The notes beneath the pieces are model-generated. The model searched no databases. It worked only from the letters and a program-made list of their open reading frames with translations, and had not been told where the DNA came from. From the NCBI GenBank assembly GCA_964519835.1, contig CAZFLD010000009.1, positions 21,285 to 85,284 on the forward strand: a stretch of DNA of 64,000 nucleotides, written 5' to 3'. The position numbers were made by a program, and so were the translations under genes. The DNA is from CAZFLD01 sp964519835. GTDB taxonomy: Bacteria > Spirochaetota > Spirochaetia > DSM-27196 > CAZFLD01. Positions 1 through 7,754 of this stretch are shown here, piece after piece (position 1 is the stretch's first letter; the number at the start of each line of letters is the position of its first letter).

Positions 1-750
1 CAATGACGACCCCAAGAGCTCTTCGAAGAGCCCCGGAAAGCGATAGCCGGCGCCGACGTGCACCGGGACCCAGTAGGCATCGCGCAGACTGCCCGACTCT
101 CCGCCGGTGGCGTTGATGCCTGTTCGGGCGTGAATGGCCAGTTGCTCCGTCCACACGTATCTGCCCGTTAGCTGCAGTCCGGTGATACCAAACGACAGGC
201 CCAGGTAGACGTCGCTAAGCGGGAACAAGGTATAGGTTTTGACAGCGTCGCTGAAATGCGGCACCGGCCGTGCCTCCAGTATCGATGCATAAATGGCGCT
301 TGATTTGAGCGCGCCGTAGCCTTGGGGAATCTCGAACAGCTCGCCCGAGGGCAGGGTGTCTACTCGGTCTCCGGTTCGCGAAAGAATCACCGCGTCCCGC
401 TGTGTGTTTACGTACTGAGCGTAGAGAAGGTACGGGAAGTCGTCTCCCTCTATGCGGGCGGCCGGGCCGTCGTCCGTCTCTACCAAGACGAGTCTTCCTT
501 CCGCGTCCTCGGGATAGCCGTCTGCATCGTAATAAGAAAATTCGCCGCCCACGCGCGGCGATTCCGAGTTGTCGATAGAGCCTTCGAGGAGCTCTTCCGC
601 GGTCAAGGCTTGATTGGTCACATCGGCCGACTCGGACGACTCAGCCGGTGGCCGGTCGGCGATTCGGGGGGCGGCCTGGGCGGCAACCGAAATTACGGGA
701 ACGGTCAGAATAAACGCGATGGCCACGCGCCGTGGACTAGAGTGTTTCAT
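1..750 (-). CDS. Secreted protein of unknown function, 3' part beyond the window edge
   Basis: Reading the minus strand from the ATG at 748-750 gives 250 uninterrupted codons that run off the window at position 1. The N-terminus (MKHSSPRRVAIAFILTVPV, followed by an A-Q-A type cleavage site near residue 26) is a clear signal peptide. A low-complexity Ser/Glu/Pro stretch follows, then a mixed beta-rich region with aromatic and glycine residues (for example YLGLSFGITGLQLTGRYVW), which resembles beta-strands of an outer-membrane or periplasmic protein. I do not recognise a family. There is no strong ribosome-binding site directly upstream. The frame has no stop and the codon use resembles the neighbouring genes, so it looks intact as far as visible. 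Confidence 0.7.
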   Translation of the reverse strand, partial: MKHSSPRRVAIAFILTVPVISVAAQAAPRIADRPPAESSESADVTNQALTAEELLEGSIDNSESPRVGGEFSYYDADGYPEDAEGRLVLVETDDGPAARIEGDDFPYLLYAQYVNTQRDAVILSRTGDRVDTLPSGELFEIPQGYGALKSSAIYASILEARPVPHFSDAVKTYTLFPLSDVYLGLSFGITGLQLTGRYVWTEQLAIHARTGINATGGESGSLRDAYWVPVHVGAGYRFPGLFEELLGSSL

Positions 751-910
751 AGCGAGTGCTAAGCTATCACATTTTTTGTCACTTCCACGCCGCTTTCCGA
801 CGTCCGTTTATGGCCCCTCAGTTGGTGGGTCCAGCAGGACTCTAAGCGAGAACGAACATCTCCGGAGTCTTCCCAATCGATTCTGCTTCATGCGTCAGAG
901 TGCCCTTTGA

Positions 911-1153
911 ATCATCGTCAACATCGCCGACACCACCAACGTCAACTGCATCGCGCCGTTGCTCATTGCGACGAGCCGCGCGAGCGCGCAGTTCCCCGAC
1001 CGGATCAAGGCTGCCGAGGGGATCTCGCTCCGCCGTCCCGGCACGCCCGCGGATGTCGCGAAGGTCGTCGAGTGTATCGTCACCGATTTCTCGGAGTAGA
1101 TCACCGGGCAGTGGATCACGGCCTGCGGGGGGAACTACCTGAACGTGTCGTAG
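911..1153 (+). pseudogene. Remnant of a short-chain dehydrogenase/reductase (SDR)
   Basis: The frame reads IIVNIAD, then VNCIAPLLIATSR, then RRPGTPADVAKVVECIVTDF, and ends with ITGQWITACGGNYLNVS and a stop. These are the classical SDR C-terminal landmarks: the VN-IAPG loop, RxGxPxDVAxxVxFL, and (Y)ITGQxxxxDGG. A stop codon precedes the frame immediately (908-910) and an in-frame TAG lies at 1097-1099, where SDRs usually have Tyr or Ser before ITG. The segment that should carry the catalytic YxxxK is missing between VNIAD and VNCIAP, so there is a deletion as well as a nonsense mutation. It is therefore a non-functional fragment. Its 3' end overlaps the 3' end of the opposing nucleotidyltransferase remnant. 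Confidence 0.7.
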
Positions 1154-1500
1154 AGCATTCGGCTTTGCGAGAAGAGGTGCGTGCCACGACTGATGGACTT
1201 GTGCCAACGCGGATACGTCTCGGCAAGGCGCCGGAATTCCTCGCGCGTGTAGACGACGAGGTCGAGATCGGCTGGGAAACGCTCCGGGATGTAGCGGACG
1301 GCGCGCGCGCGTCTGGGCTCGGTGCTCGTCTCGACGACGATGCACAGACCGATGTCGCTACGCGGACCGAATGTGCCGGTCGTCCAGGAGCCGAACCAGT
1401 ATGTCCATGATCTGCTTGTGCCGCTCCACGAGCCGGCGAACGAGCTCTGCTACGGCCTCCTCGATCAGCGACGGCTCAGTGTATCTGACGCCTGCAGGAC
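1135..1500 (-). pseudogene. Broken minimal nucleotidyltransferase (MNT, antitoxin-type) gene
   Basis: On the minus strand the first part reads EPSLIEEAVAELVRRLVERH and DIL. One base later the reading continues in another frame as FGSWTTGTFGPRSDIGLC, then RFPADLDLVVYTREEFRRL and a stop at 1135-1137. This is the GSx10DxD core of minimal nucleotidyltransferases, as found in MNT/HEPN toxin-antitoxin pairs. A single extra base around 1396-1397 separates DIL from FGSW and sends the original frame into a stop. The second Asp of the DxD metal site is Gly. The gene is therefore disrupted twice. The HEPN partner remnant lies immediately upstream on the same strand. Confidence 0.75.
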
Positions 1501-1741
1501 TCAATGACCTCTCCTGAACGGGCAACCGCGGTCTGGGCTTCTTCACGCGTATGTCCCTACAGCCTTCTCGTCCGCACGCGAGGAAGGCGGCCTGGATCGC
1601 CTTCTCGGCGGCCTATTGCGCAGCAAAACAGCTCCACTCATAGTCTCCGGATTCGAACACGTTCCGCGCGTACCTGAGATCGGCATCTGCCTGTCGCAAC
1701 AAGTCGTCGTGCCGGGAGCCCACAACGGAGTTCAAGCGTAT
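1501..1741 (-). pseudogene. Broken HEPN-domain (toxin-type) gene
   Basis: The minus-strand frame reads DDLLRQADADLRYARNVFES, GDYEWSCFAAQ, stop (1613-1615), AAEKAIQAAFLACGRE. This matches the first helices of HEPN domains (L-x-A-xx-DL--A------Y-----F-AQQAAEKAIKA-). The stop replaces the second Gln of the usual AQQAAEKA motif. The conserved Rx4-6H catalytic motif that should follow is absent: the frame passes directly through VKKPRPRLPVQ into the MNT remnant, so an internal deletion has removed the toxin's C-terminal half. HEPN upstream of MNT in one transcript is the standard order for these modules. The recognition rests on motif reading only. Confidence 0.7.
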
Positions 1742-1962
1742 CCGCGCGGCAATTGCAAGCGGGGCTGGGCCAGGGCTATCGCATCAAAACGCGGCTCGAT
1801 ATTTCCAATAGCTCCACGAGACTTTTTTTCTTTCAGGTCAGACGAGGGCTGGTCACTCGCCGGCGCTTATTGCTCGCCCATGCAACCCGGGAGAAAACCT
1901 TCTGTCTGTCTACGGAAATTAGTATCGGCAAGTCTGCGCCAATTCAGGAAACATCGGCTGGC

Positions 1963-1981
1963 GGTGCACATCCTGTGCACC
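1963..1981. repeat. Perfect inverted repeat, 8-bp arms, 3-bp spacer
   Basis: GGTGCACA, TCC, TGTGCACC. It lies in the gene-free stretch between the decayed HEPN/MNT locus (ends about 1741) and the tRNA terminator. The arms are followed by no T-tract, so it is not an obvious intrinsic terminator. The rest of 1742-2027 contains only short frames without recognisable domains. Confidence 0.5.
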
Positions 1982-2027
1982 TTCCGCTTGACGCGCGTTC
2001 GCTCGTTTCAAGCCCTGCGTAGGCCGC

Positions 2028-2065
2028 AAAAAGCCGACCGTCGCCCAACGGCGCCGCCCGGCTTT
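2028..2065 (-). terminator. Intrinsic terminator of the tRNA gene
   Basis: On the minus strand, eight bases after the tRNA 3' end, AAAGCCG pairs perfectly with CGGCTTT. The enclosed segment contains a further CCGT/ACGG stem, and the outer arm runs into TTTTT. The position and orientation fit a rho-independent terminator for the tRNA transcript. Confidence 0.75.
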
Positions 2066-2072
2066 GCTCTTC

Positions 2073-2146
2073 TGGGCCCAGCAGGACTTGAACCTGCGAC
2101 CAACGGATTATGAGTCCGCCGCTCTAACCAACTGAGCTATGGGCCC
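2073..2146 (-). tRNA. tRNA-Ile2 (anticodon CAT, presumed lysidine-modified)
   Basis: The 74-nt minus-strand gene folds as a full cloverleaf: acceptor GGGCCCA/TGGGCCC, D-stem GCTC/GAGC with loop AGTTGGTTA, anticodon stem GCGGA/TCCGT with loop CTCATAA, variable loop TGGTC, and T-arm GCAGG-TTCAAGT-CCTGC. The discriminator base is A and CCA is not encoded. The anticodon CAT occurs in initiator Met, elongator Met and Ile2 tRNAs. The anticodon arm GACTCATAATC followed by TTGGTCGC resembles bacterial tRNA-Ile2, which reads AUA after TilS converts C34 to lysidine. Elongator Met is the alternative, while the paired position 1 excludes a typical initiator. It is followed at once by a terminator. Confidence 0.9.
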
Positions 2147-2335
2147 GTCATGTGATGACGTGGACATCCACCATGCCCGAATCCGGCGATGCTCGTCAAG
2201 ATACCATTGGCCCGCCGTTGACCGGGGAGGCTCCGGACCCGGCCACCCGCCGGACGTATGGCGGACCGCCGAGCTTGTTATGGCGTAGGTCGCGGTCCTG
2301 TTGTCGTACGATCAACGTGATACACTCTTCTCCGC

Positions 2336-3580
2336 ATGGTGTTGCCGTCCGACGGCGACTCACGACGGGATATGCGAAAAAGCAACAAACTCACGAGATT
2401 GGCAGAGCGACTCCGTCGCATTGACGGTCTTGTCGGTACGCAGTATTGGCGCGAGCGGGTTCTCAACCGGATGCTGACGGTTGGATTCTGGGTGTGCATA
2501 CCCGTATGCGTGGTCAGCATCATTGTCTCGGTCCTTGCGGGCGAGTACATACTGGTCGGCGCGATTGTCCTTGGTTTTCTGGATCTGACGTGGCTGGTGA
2601 CGCACAAGCGCTATCCGTTTAGCGCGCGGGCCGTTGCGTTCCTTGCGGCGATGTTTTTGGCCGCCGCCGTGCTTGTGTTGCGGCTCGGTCCCGTCGCCGC
2701 CGGCGACGTATGGCTTTTTGCCTATCTGGTGTTTGGTTCGATCCTGTTTGGAACACATCGATGGCCACTGCTGATAATACCGGTCTTAGCCCTTATGGTG
2801 GCGACCGGCTTCCTGGTGCATCGTGCGCTCCTGCCCTGGGAAACCGATCTCCTTTCGTTTACGGTTGTGTCCGTCAACTTCTTGGCGATCTCTATGGCGG
2901 TGGCGGTAACAATTGCGGTGTTGACAACCGGACTTCGCATGGCGGTCTACCGCGAGAGTCGCCTTGTCTCGCGCCTGAAGCGCAAGACCGAGGAGCTGGG
3001 AGCGTCACTGGACCATCTCGAAAGAAAAAACACTGAGAATGCAGTGTTGATGCGAGAGGTCCAACACCGTGTAAACAACAACCTCCAGATCATGGTAGGT
3101 ACTCTTGCGCTGGACGGTGGATGTCGGGACGACGTAGCAACGGTCAAGGCTGCCCGGGCTCGAATTGGTATCATGGCCAGGATCCAGAATCTCCTTCTAG
3201 ACCCTCGGTTCGCCACCGCCGTTTCCGTGAAGTCGATTTTGGAGGAGACCGCGGCAGACCTGCTCGACCTCCATGACTCGTTCCGTGAGGTGATTGTGCG
3301 CGGAGACGACTTATATGTGGGCGCGGACAGCGCCCTTCTTGTTGCCCTGGCCGCCAACGAGATCCTAATGGAGTTGCTCGATACAGATCATCACGTCGGT
3401 CTTACTCTCGATCTCAAAGCGGATGGTCGCATCGAGATTGGTCTTGCCGACCGGAGGGTGGCTACGCTCCCGGAACCCGGCCCCACGGCCCACGCCTTGG
3501 CCGAACAGGTCGGCGGAAGTGTCGCGGTACATGGGAGCGGGATTGTGCTTACGATCGGCCGAAACGTGGTGGTGGGGTAG
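2336..3580 (+). CDS. Membrane sensor histidine kinase of the HisKA_2 type with a shortened ATPase domain
   Basis: The protein (414 aa) has about six hydrophobic segments between residues 45 and 205, then a basic/coiled linker, then the box LMREVQHRVNNNLQIM, which is the HisKA_2 dimerisation and phosphoacceptor motif. The presumed phosphoacceptor is His244 (codon 3065-3067). After it, only about 170 residues remain. An N-box-like ANEILMELL is visible, but the usual D-x-G-x-G (G1) and GxGL (G2) nucleotide-binding boxes are not; the corresponding place reads IGLADRRVA. It may therefore be a degenerate kinase, or have a very divergent ATPase. The start is uncertain: ATG 2336 has no clear ribosome-binding site, and ATG 2372 (MRKSN) is an alternative. 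No response regulator is adjacent. Confidence 0.7.
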   Translation: MVLPSDGDSRRDMRKSNKLTRLAERLRRIDGLVGTQYWRERVLNRMLTVGFWVCIPVCVVSIIVSVLAGEYILVGAIVLGFLDLTWLVTHKRYPFSARAVAFLAAMFLAAAVLVLRLGPVAAGDVWLFAYLVFGSILFGTHRWPLLIIPVLALMVATGFLVHRALLPWETDLLSFTVVSVNFLAISMAVAVTIAVLTTGLRMAVYRESRLVSRLKRKTEELGASLDHLERKNTENAVLMREVQHRVNNNLQIMVGTLALDGGCRDDVATVKAARARIGIMARIQNLLLDPRFATAVSVKSILEETAADLLDLHDSFREVIVRGDDLYVGADSALLVALAANEILMELLDTDHHVGLTLDLKADGRIEIGLADRRVATLPEPGPTAHALAEQVGGSVAVHGSGIVLTIGRNVVVG

Positions 3581-3585
3581 GCCTG

Positions 3586-4983
3586 TTAGTCCGTCGCCGG
3601 TGGTGACTCTTCGTGGGCGCGCAGAACTGCTTCTATCTCGTCTTCCCGGTAGCGCATAAAAAACAAGAATCCAAGTAGACAAAATGCTGCCGCCGCAACG
3701 GCGGAAATGCGTACGCCGAGTGGATTGTCGAGACTCCGGCCGAGTAATAGAAACGATGGAAACAGCAAGTTCGCCAACGATACCCCCATCTTTCTTACGA
3801 AGTTTCGGGCGCCAAAGAAGACGCCGGCCTTATAGGTTCCCTTTTTTATGCCCTCCGATGCGGCGATGTCGGAAAGGATCGCCGTTGGAAGAATGCCCAA
3901 AGCCGCGATTGGGAATGCCGCCACCGCAACAATCACGACTCCCTGGACCGCCGCCGGTGCGTTTAGGCTGCCAAGGGCAAAAAAGACCGCAAAGGTGAGT
4001 CCAAGCATGCCAAACGCGATGAGCATAAGTCGCTTTTTGCCCGTTCTATGGGCGAGGCGACTTATTGGTACATAGAAAATGATACTTAGCACAAAGAGAA
4101 TTGTCATAAGCAGAGATGCATAGCCCGCCGGGAGTCCGAGGAGCAGGGTGACGTAGAAGCTTATGCCGGTCTGCGTAAAGGTCAGTGCCATCCAGTACAT
4201 CAGATCGGAAAGGCTAAACATGACAAAGTTGCGACTCTGAAATGCCGTGGCCACGGCCTTGAACGGCGCCTCCTTGGAGACGTGGTATTCCGAGTACCGG
4301 CGCTCGTCGACAAAAAAGACGGGCAGATACATCGCTACCAACGAAGCAATCGCAAACAAGGCTATGGTCAACTGAAACGCGCCGGTTGCTCCAAAGGAAG
4401 GTGTTAAGGCTGCCTGCACCGCGTATACCTGGTTGCCGACCGCGAACCCCAATGCCCACGCAACCGACACCAACGCACTCAAATGGAGACGCTCCTTACG
4501 AGTGTGGCCGATTTCGCTGATCATTGCGGTAAACGGGACAACGTAAACCGTCATGCCCAAATAGAAGACCGACAAGCTAATCGCGAGCCATACGGCGTTG
4601 ACCGTGCTCTCGGTACCGACGATGGGCGTGAATACAAGCACCGAAAAGACCGCGAACGGCAGGCCTCCTATCGCCATAAAAACACGGCGTTTTCCAAACC
4701 TCGATGTGGACCGGTCCGACAGTCCCGCGACGAGGGGGTCCGTAACCGCATCAAAGACGCGTCCAAAGGCATTGAGGAGACCGATAACGGTGGCAATGCC
4801 CAAAACGGCACCCTGAAAGATCAACACCGGGAACACGGCGCCGTCGTTGCCTTCGGGCGACATGTAGAAGTAGTTGATCAGATTGCTCACGGCATAGCTC
4901 CCCAGAGACCAGCCGAACTGCCCCGCGGCGTAGATGACTTGCTTTCCCCCGGGGAGTTTTTCCGGGCTCCGGGCCTTGATCAC
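3586..4983 (-). CDS. MFS sugar:cation symporter, glycoside-pentoside-hexuronide (GPH) family
   Basis: The protein is 465 aa with about twelve membrane segments. It opens with the GPH-type stretch YAAGQFGWSLGSYAVSNLIN and has the family's first cytoplasmic loop D-AVTDPLVAGLSDRSTSRFGKRR, which matches the GPH/MelB signature (FDAxxDPxxGxxxDRTxxRxGRRR). The family imports sugars or glycosides with Na+ or H+. The substrate cannot be read from the sequence. The start is a GTG at 4981-4983. It is convergent with the histidine kinase gene, with only 5 bases between the stops, and divergent from ftsH. Confidence 0.85.
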   Translation of the reverse strand: MIKARSPEKLPGGKQVIYAAGQFGWSLGSYAVSNLINYFYMSPEGNDGAVFPVLIFQGAVLGIATVIGLLNAFGRVFDAVTDPLVAGLSDRSTSRFGKRRVFMAIGGLPFAVFSVLVFTPIVGTESTVNAVWLAISLSVFYLGMTVYVVPFTAMISEIGHTRKERLHLSALVSVAWALGFAVGNQVYAVQAALTPSFGATGAFQLTIALFAIASLVAMYLPVFFVDERRYSEYHVSKEAPFKAVATAFQSRNFVMFSLSDLMYWMALTFTQTGISFYVTLLLGLPAGYASLLMTILFVLSIIFYVPISRLAHRTGKKRLMLIAFGMLGLTFAVFFALGSLNAPAAVQGVVIVAVAAFPIAALGILPTAILSDIAASEGIKKGTYKAGVFFGARNFVRKMGVSLANLLFPSFLLLGRSLDNPLGVRISAVAAAAFCLLGFLFFMRYREDEIEAVLRAHEESPPATD

Positions 4984-5207
4984 ACCGCATCATTGCCGCA
5001 GAGCGCATCTTTCTGCAACGCCGATCCTGGGTCAGTTTGGCGCACACGTTCGCGTCACAGACAAGTTGTATCATTTTGACGCACATCTCGGGGTCGTCCA
5101 GAGGCGGCCCGATTGGTCGCACGTGTTAAGTCCATGTAAAACAGGCATTTATTTTCCTGCCGTGTTGGCGCGATAGTTGCTATATTCTTTGTCGGAGGTA
5201 TCATCGA

Positions 5208-7061
5208 ATGAGTGATACAAAAGATCCGCGGGGGTCAGGCGGATTCAACCTGTCGAACCTAGGCCGATGGCCGTACATCTGGCTTCTAATCATCGGCTGT
5301 ATCCTTGTGATTCAGCTGCTGTCGAACATAACCGCTACGGACCCGGGCCGGTACGTCGAATACAGCCGCTTCAAGGACCTCGTGGAGTCGGGGCAGATCG
5401 TCCGGGTGGAGATAACCGACGACACCTACCTCGGCCTGGGCACCGGCTCGGGCGGCGATGAGTATGCGCCGCTATTCCGCACGACTCCCGTAGACGATCC
5501 CGGTTTTATCTCCCTACTCGATCAGGCGAATGTCGAGTACTACGCGGTACAAACCCCCGACACGTCGTGGCTGAGCGCGATTCTGTCGTGGGTGTTGCCT
5601 ATTGGACTTATTCTGCTTCTGTTCCGCGGCACGATGCGGCGCGTCGGGGGGATGAACTCAGATCTGATGTCCATCGGACGCTCCAACTCGCGATGGGTGG
5701 CGGAAGGTACAACCGGCGTGATGTTCAGCGATGTCGCCGGTGCCGACGAGTCTAAGGCCGAGCTCGAGGAGGTCGTCGACTTTTTAAAAAGACCGGAGCG
5801 GTACCAAGAAATTGGTGGTCGAATTCCCAAGGGAGTGCTCTTGGTCGGACCACCCGGTACGGGAAAGACACTTCTGGCCCGTGCCGTCGCGGGAGAGGCC
5901 GGTGTACCGTTCTTCAGGCTGAGCGGCGCGGACTTTGTGGAGATGTTTGTGGGCGTTGGGGCCTCCCGGGTGCGCGACCTATTCAAAAAGGCCCGGGAGA
6001 AGGCGCCGTCGATTGTGTTTATCGACGAGCTCGATGCAATTGGTAAGAGCCGCGCGGCATCGGTATCCACAAACGACGAGCGCGAACAGACACTTAATCA
6101 GCTCCTGGTGGAGATGGACGGTTTCGACGCGCGCGAGGGCGTTATTATCATCGCCGCGACAAACCGGCCGGAGATTCTCGATCCGGCGCTGCTGCGGCCG
6201 GGACGCTTCGATCGGCAGGTGCTTGTGGACAAGCCCGACCTAAAGGGCCGTGAGGCCATCCTCCGCATCCATTCTCGGTCGGTCAAACTCGATCCTGAGG
6301 TCGACTTGAATCGTGTAGCCCGCGGAACCGCCGGGCTTGCCGGCGCCGATCTCGCCAACATCGTCAATGAAGCGGCGCTGACCGCCGTGCGCGGTGGGCG
6401 AACCCGGGTAAGCCAGGAGGACTTCTCGGAGGCCATCGAAAAAACGATGGCAGGCCTTTCGAAAAAAAACCGAGTGTTGAACGACGATGAGCGCAAGATT
6501 GTTGCCTATCACGAGGTCGGTCATGCCCTCGCGGCAAAGTTATCGGACGGAGCAGATCCGGTAGAGAAAATTTCCATTGTGCCAAGAGGACTCGCGGCTT
6601 TGGGCTATACACTGCAACTGCCGCAAGAGGACCGTTTTTTGCTCCGTGAGCGGGAGCTTCTCGGCCGGATCGATGTGCTTTTGGGTGGTCGTGCCGCCGA
6701 GGAACTGGTCTTTGGTGAAGTGTCTACCGGAGCAGCCAACGATCTCACGCGTGCTTCAGAGATTGCGAGAAAGATGGTTACCGACTACGGAATGAGCGAG
6801 CGCTACCGGAACGTCTACTTGAATACGCGCAGGGAGCCGGGTTTTTTGGCCAACGGTTCAATTGGTGGCCGTGACTATTCGGAGGAGACCCAGGCTTACA
6901 TCGACGGCGAAGTGGCCCGTGTCATTCGGCAGCGCTACGAGTATGTCCGTGACGTGCTCGAGAAAAACCGCCCAACCCTGGAAGAACTGACTCGAGTTCT
7001 GCTAAAACAAGAGATCATAGATCGAGCGCAGTTCGAGGAGATTTGTGCAAAGGCAGCGTAG
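5208..7061 (+). CDS. ftsH: ATP-dependent zinc metalloprotease FtsH
   Basis: The protein is 617 aa, with an N-terminal membrane segment (about residues 22-40), a periplasmic domain, and a second membrane segment (about 125-143). The AAA module follows, with Walker A GPPGTGKT near residue 214, Walker B IVFIDELDAIG and the second region of homology ATNRPEILDPALLRPGRFDR. The protease domain has the zinc site HEVGH (His435). It is a membrane-anchored processive protease that degrades misfolded membrane proteins and regulatory substrates. The start ATG is preceded by GGAGG (5193-5197) and a TGCTATATT extended -10 box at 5178-5186. The downstream lipoprotein gene overlaps its last 17 bases. Confidence 0.97.
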   Translation: MSDTKDPRGSGGFNLSNLGRWPYIWLLIIGCILVIQLLSNITATDPGRYVEYSRFKDLVESGQIVRVEITDDTYLGLGTGSGGDEYAPLFRTTPVDDPGFISLLDQANVEYYAVQTPDTSWLSAILSWVLPIGLILLLFRGTMRRVGGMNSDLMSIGRSNSRWVAEGTTGVMFSDVAGADESKAELEEVVDFLKRPERYQEIGGRIPKGVLLVGPPGTGKTLLARAVAGEAGVPFFRLSGADFVEMFVGVGASRVRDLFKKAREKAPSIVFIDELDAIGKSRAASVSTNDEREQTLNQLLVEMDGFDAREGVIIIAATNRPEILDPALLRPGRFDRQVLVDKPDLKGREAILRIHSRSVKLDPEVDLNRVARGTAGLAGADLANIVNEAALTAVRGGRTRVSQEDFSEAIEKTMAGLSKKNRVLNDDERKIVAYHEVGHALAAKLSDGADPVEKISIVPRGLAALGYTLQLPQEDRFLLRERELLGRIDVLLGGRAAEELVFGEVSTGAANDLTRASEIARKMVTDYGMSERYRNVYLNTRREPGFLANGSIGGRDYSEETQAYIDGEVARVIRQRYEYVRDVLEKNRPTLEELTRVLLKQEIIDRAQFEEICAKAA

Positions 7062-7557
7062 TGTTTGGTTGATTATCGCCTCCCTGATGTTGGTCGCCGC
7101 GTGTGGCCCTGAAGACACGGCCGGCGATGAGCGGGGGCCCGACGGCGCCGGTGGACCGCCCTCGGAAGAGGTGGCCCCGGAGCCGGGACCAACGGATGAA
7201 GAGGCTCGAGAGGCCTTTACCGTCGTATACAGCGTTGCGGTCCATGCCGTCGTGCAGGCAGCCCTTGGGCGTGAAGCCGACGGACTAAATGTGGACCAGG
7301 CCGCCCGTGAAATCGTTGTGCGTGACTTCCCGCTCGGGTCGTTCTCCGACGTCTACGAGCGGATGTCCGGTCGCCTCGAGAGTGACAAAGCGACGGCGCT
7401 TTCCGGCGTCGTGTCCCTGTCCGGCGGCCCCATTGCGTCCCTCGAGATCGACGTCCCGGCTATCGACTCGCGCGATGGTGCGCGTGCGGCTGCCGTTGTT
7501 GCCGATGGAATCTTGTTTGATCTCGAGTTCGACGCCGAACCCCTGCGCCGCCCATAA
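7045..7557 (+). CDS. Small lipoprotein of unknown function
   Basis: The GTG start at 7045 lies inside the 3' end of ftsH and is preceded by GAGGAG, so the two are translationally coupled. The N-terminus has a basic start (MQRQR), a hydrophobic core and a lipobox LVAAC with Cys20, predicting an acylated lipoprotein. A low-complexity acidic/Pro/Gly linker to about residue 52 is followed by a compact alpha/beta region of about 110 residues. I recognise no family. Co-expression with ftsH suggests an envelope role, but that is inference. Confidence 0.75.
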   Translation: MQRQRSVWLIIASLMLVAACGPEDTAGDERGPDGAGGPPSEEVAPEPGPTDEEAREAFTVVYSVAVHAVVQAALGREADGLNVDQAAREIVVRDFPLGSFSDVYERMSGRLESDKATALSGVVSLSGGPIASLEIDVPAIDSRDGARAAAVVADGILFDLEFDAEPLRRP

Positions 7558-7662
7558 TGCGCCGCCCATAAATAGTAAGCCGGGCTCAGCCGCGGGCCGG
7601 TCCACACGTTCTCACGCCGTCTTGGTAGTCCGCCCGACCCCGGGCCGCGATTGTCCCTTACC

Positions 7663-7691
7663 TTGACACCACCTATGCGCGTTCCTACAAT
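7663..7691 (+). promoter_or_regulatory. Sigma-70 type promoter of ileS
   Basis: TTGACA (7663-7668), a 17-bp spacer, TACAAT (7686-7691): a consensus -35 and a near-consensus -10. Transcription would begin near 7698, upstream of the terminator-like hairpin at 7711. Confidence 0.75.
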
Positions 7692-7710
7692 CACACGCGC
7701 CATTTTGACC

Positions 7711-7732
7711 CGCCTGAAGTCAGGCGTTTTTT
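7711..7732 (+). terminator. Intrinsic terminator or attenuator in the ileS leader
   Basis: CGCCTG, AAGT, CAGGCG, then TTTTTT: a six-base-pair GC-rich stem with a four-base loop and a T-tract. It sits about 20 bases after the predicted -10 box of the ileS promoter and 13 bases before the ileS Shine-Dalgarno. It may simply end the ftsH-lipoprotein transcript. Its place downstream of the promoter means it could also attenuate ileS. Confidence 0.7.
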
Positions 7733-7754
7733 CCTGCAATCACCGGAGGAGTGT

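Noticed and set aside
842..1345. 167-codon minus-strand frame and overlapping plus-strand frames between 0.8 and 1.4 kb
   Set aside because: They are shadows of the SDR and MNT remnants, which are recognisable only in other frames.
1616..2113. Open frame running into the tRNA region
   Set aside because: It spans the HEPN remnant, the tRNA terminator and part of the tRNA on the opposite strand, and its product resembles no protein.
7558..7754. T-box or other amino-acid riboswitch in front of ileS
   Set aside because: The transcribed leader is only about 55 nt and shows no Stem I, specifier loop or T-box sequence. Only a hairpin with T-tract is present.
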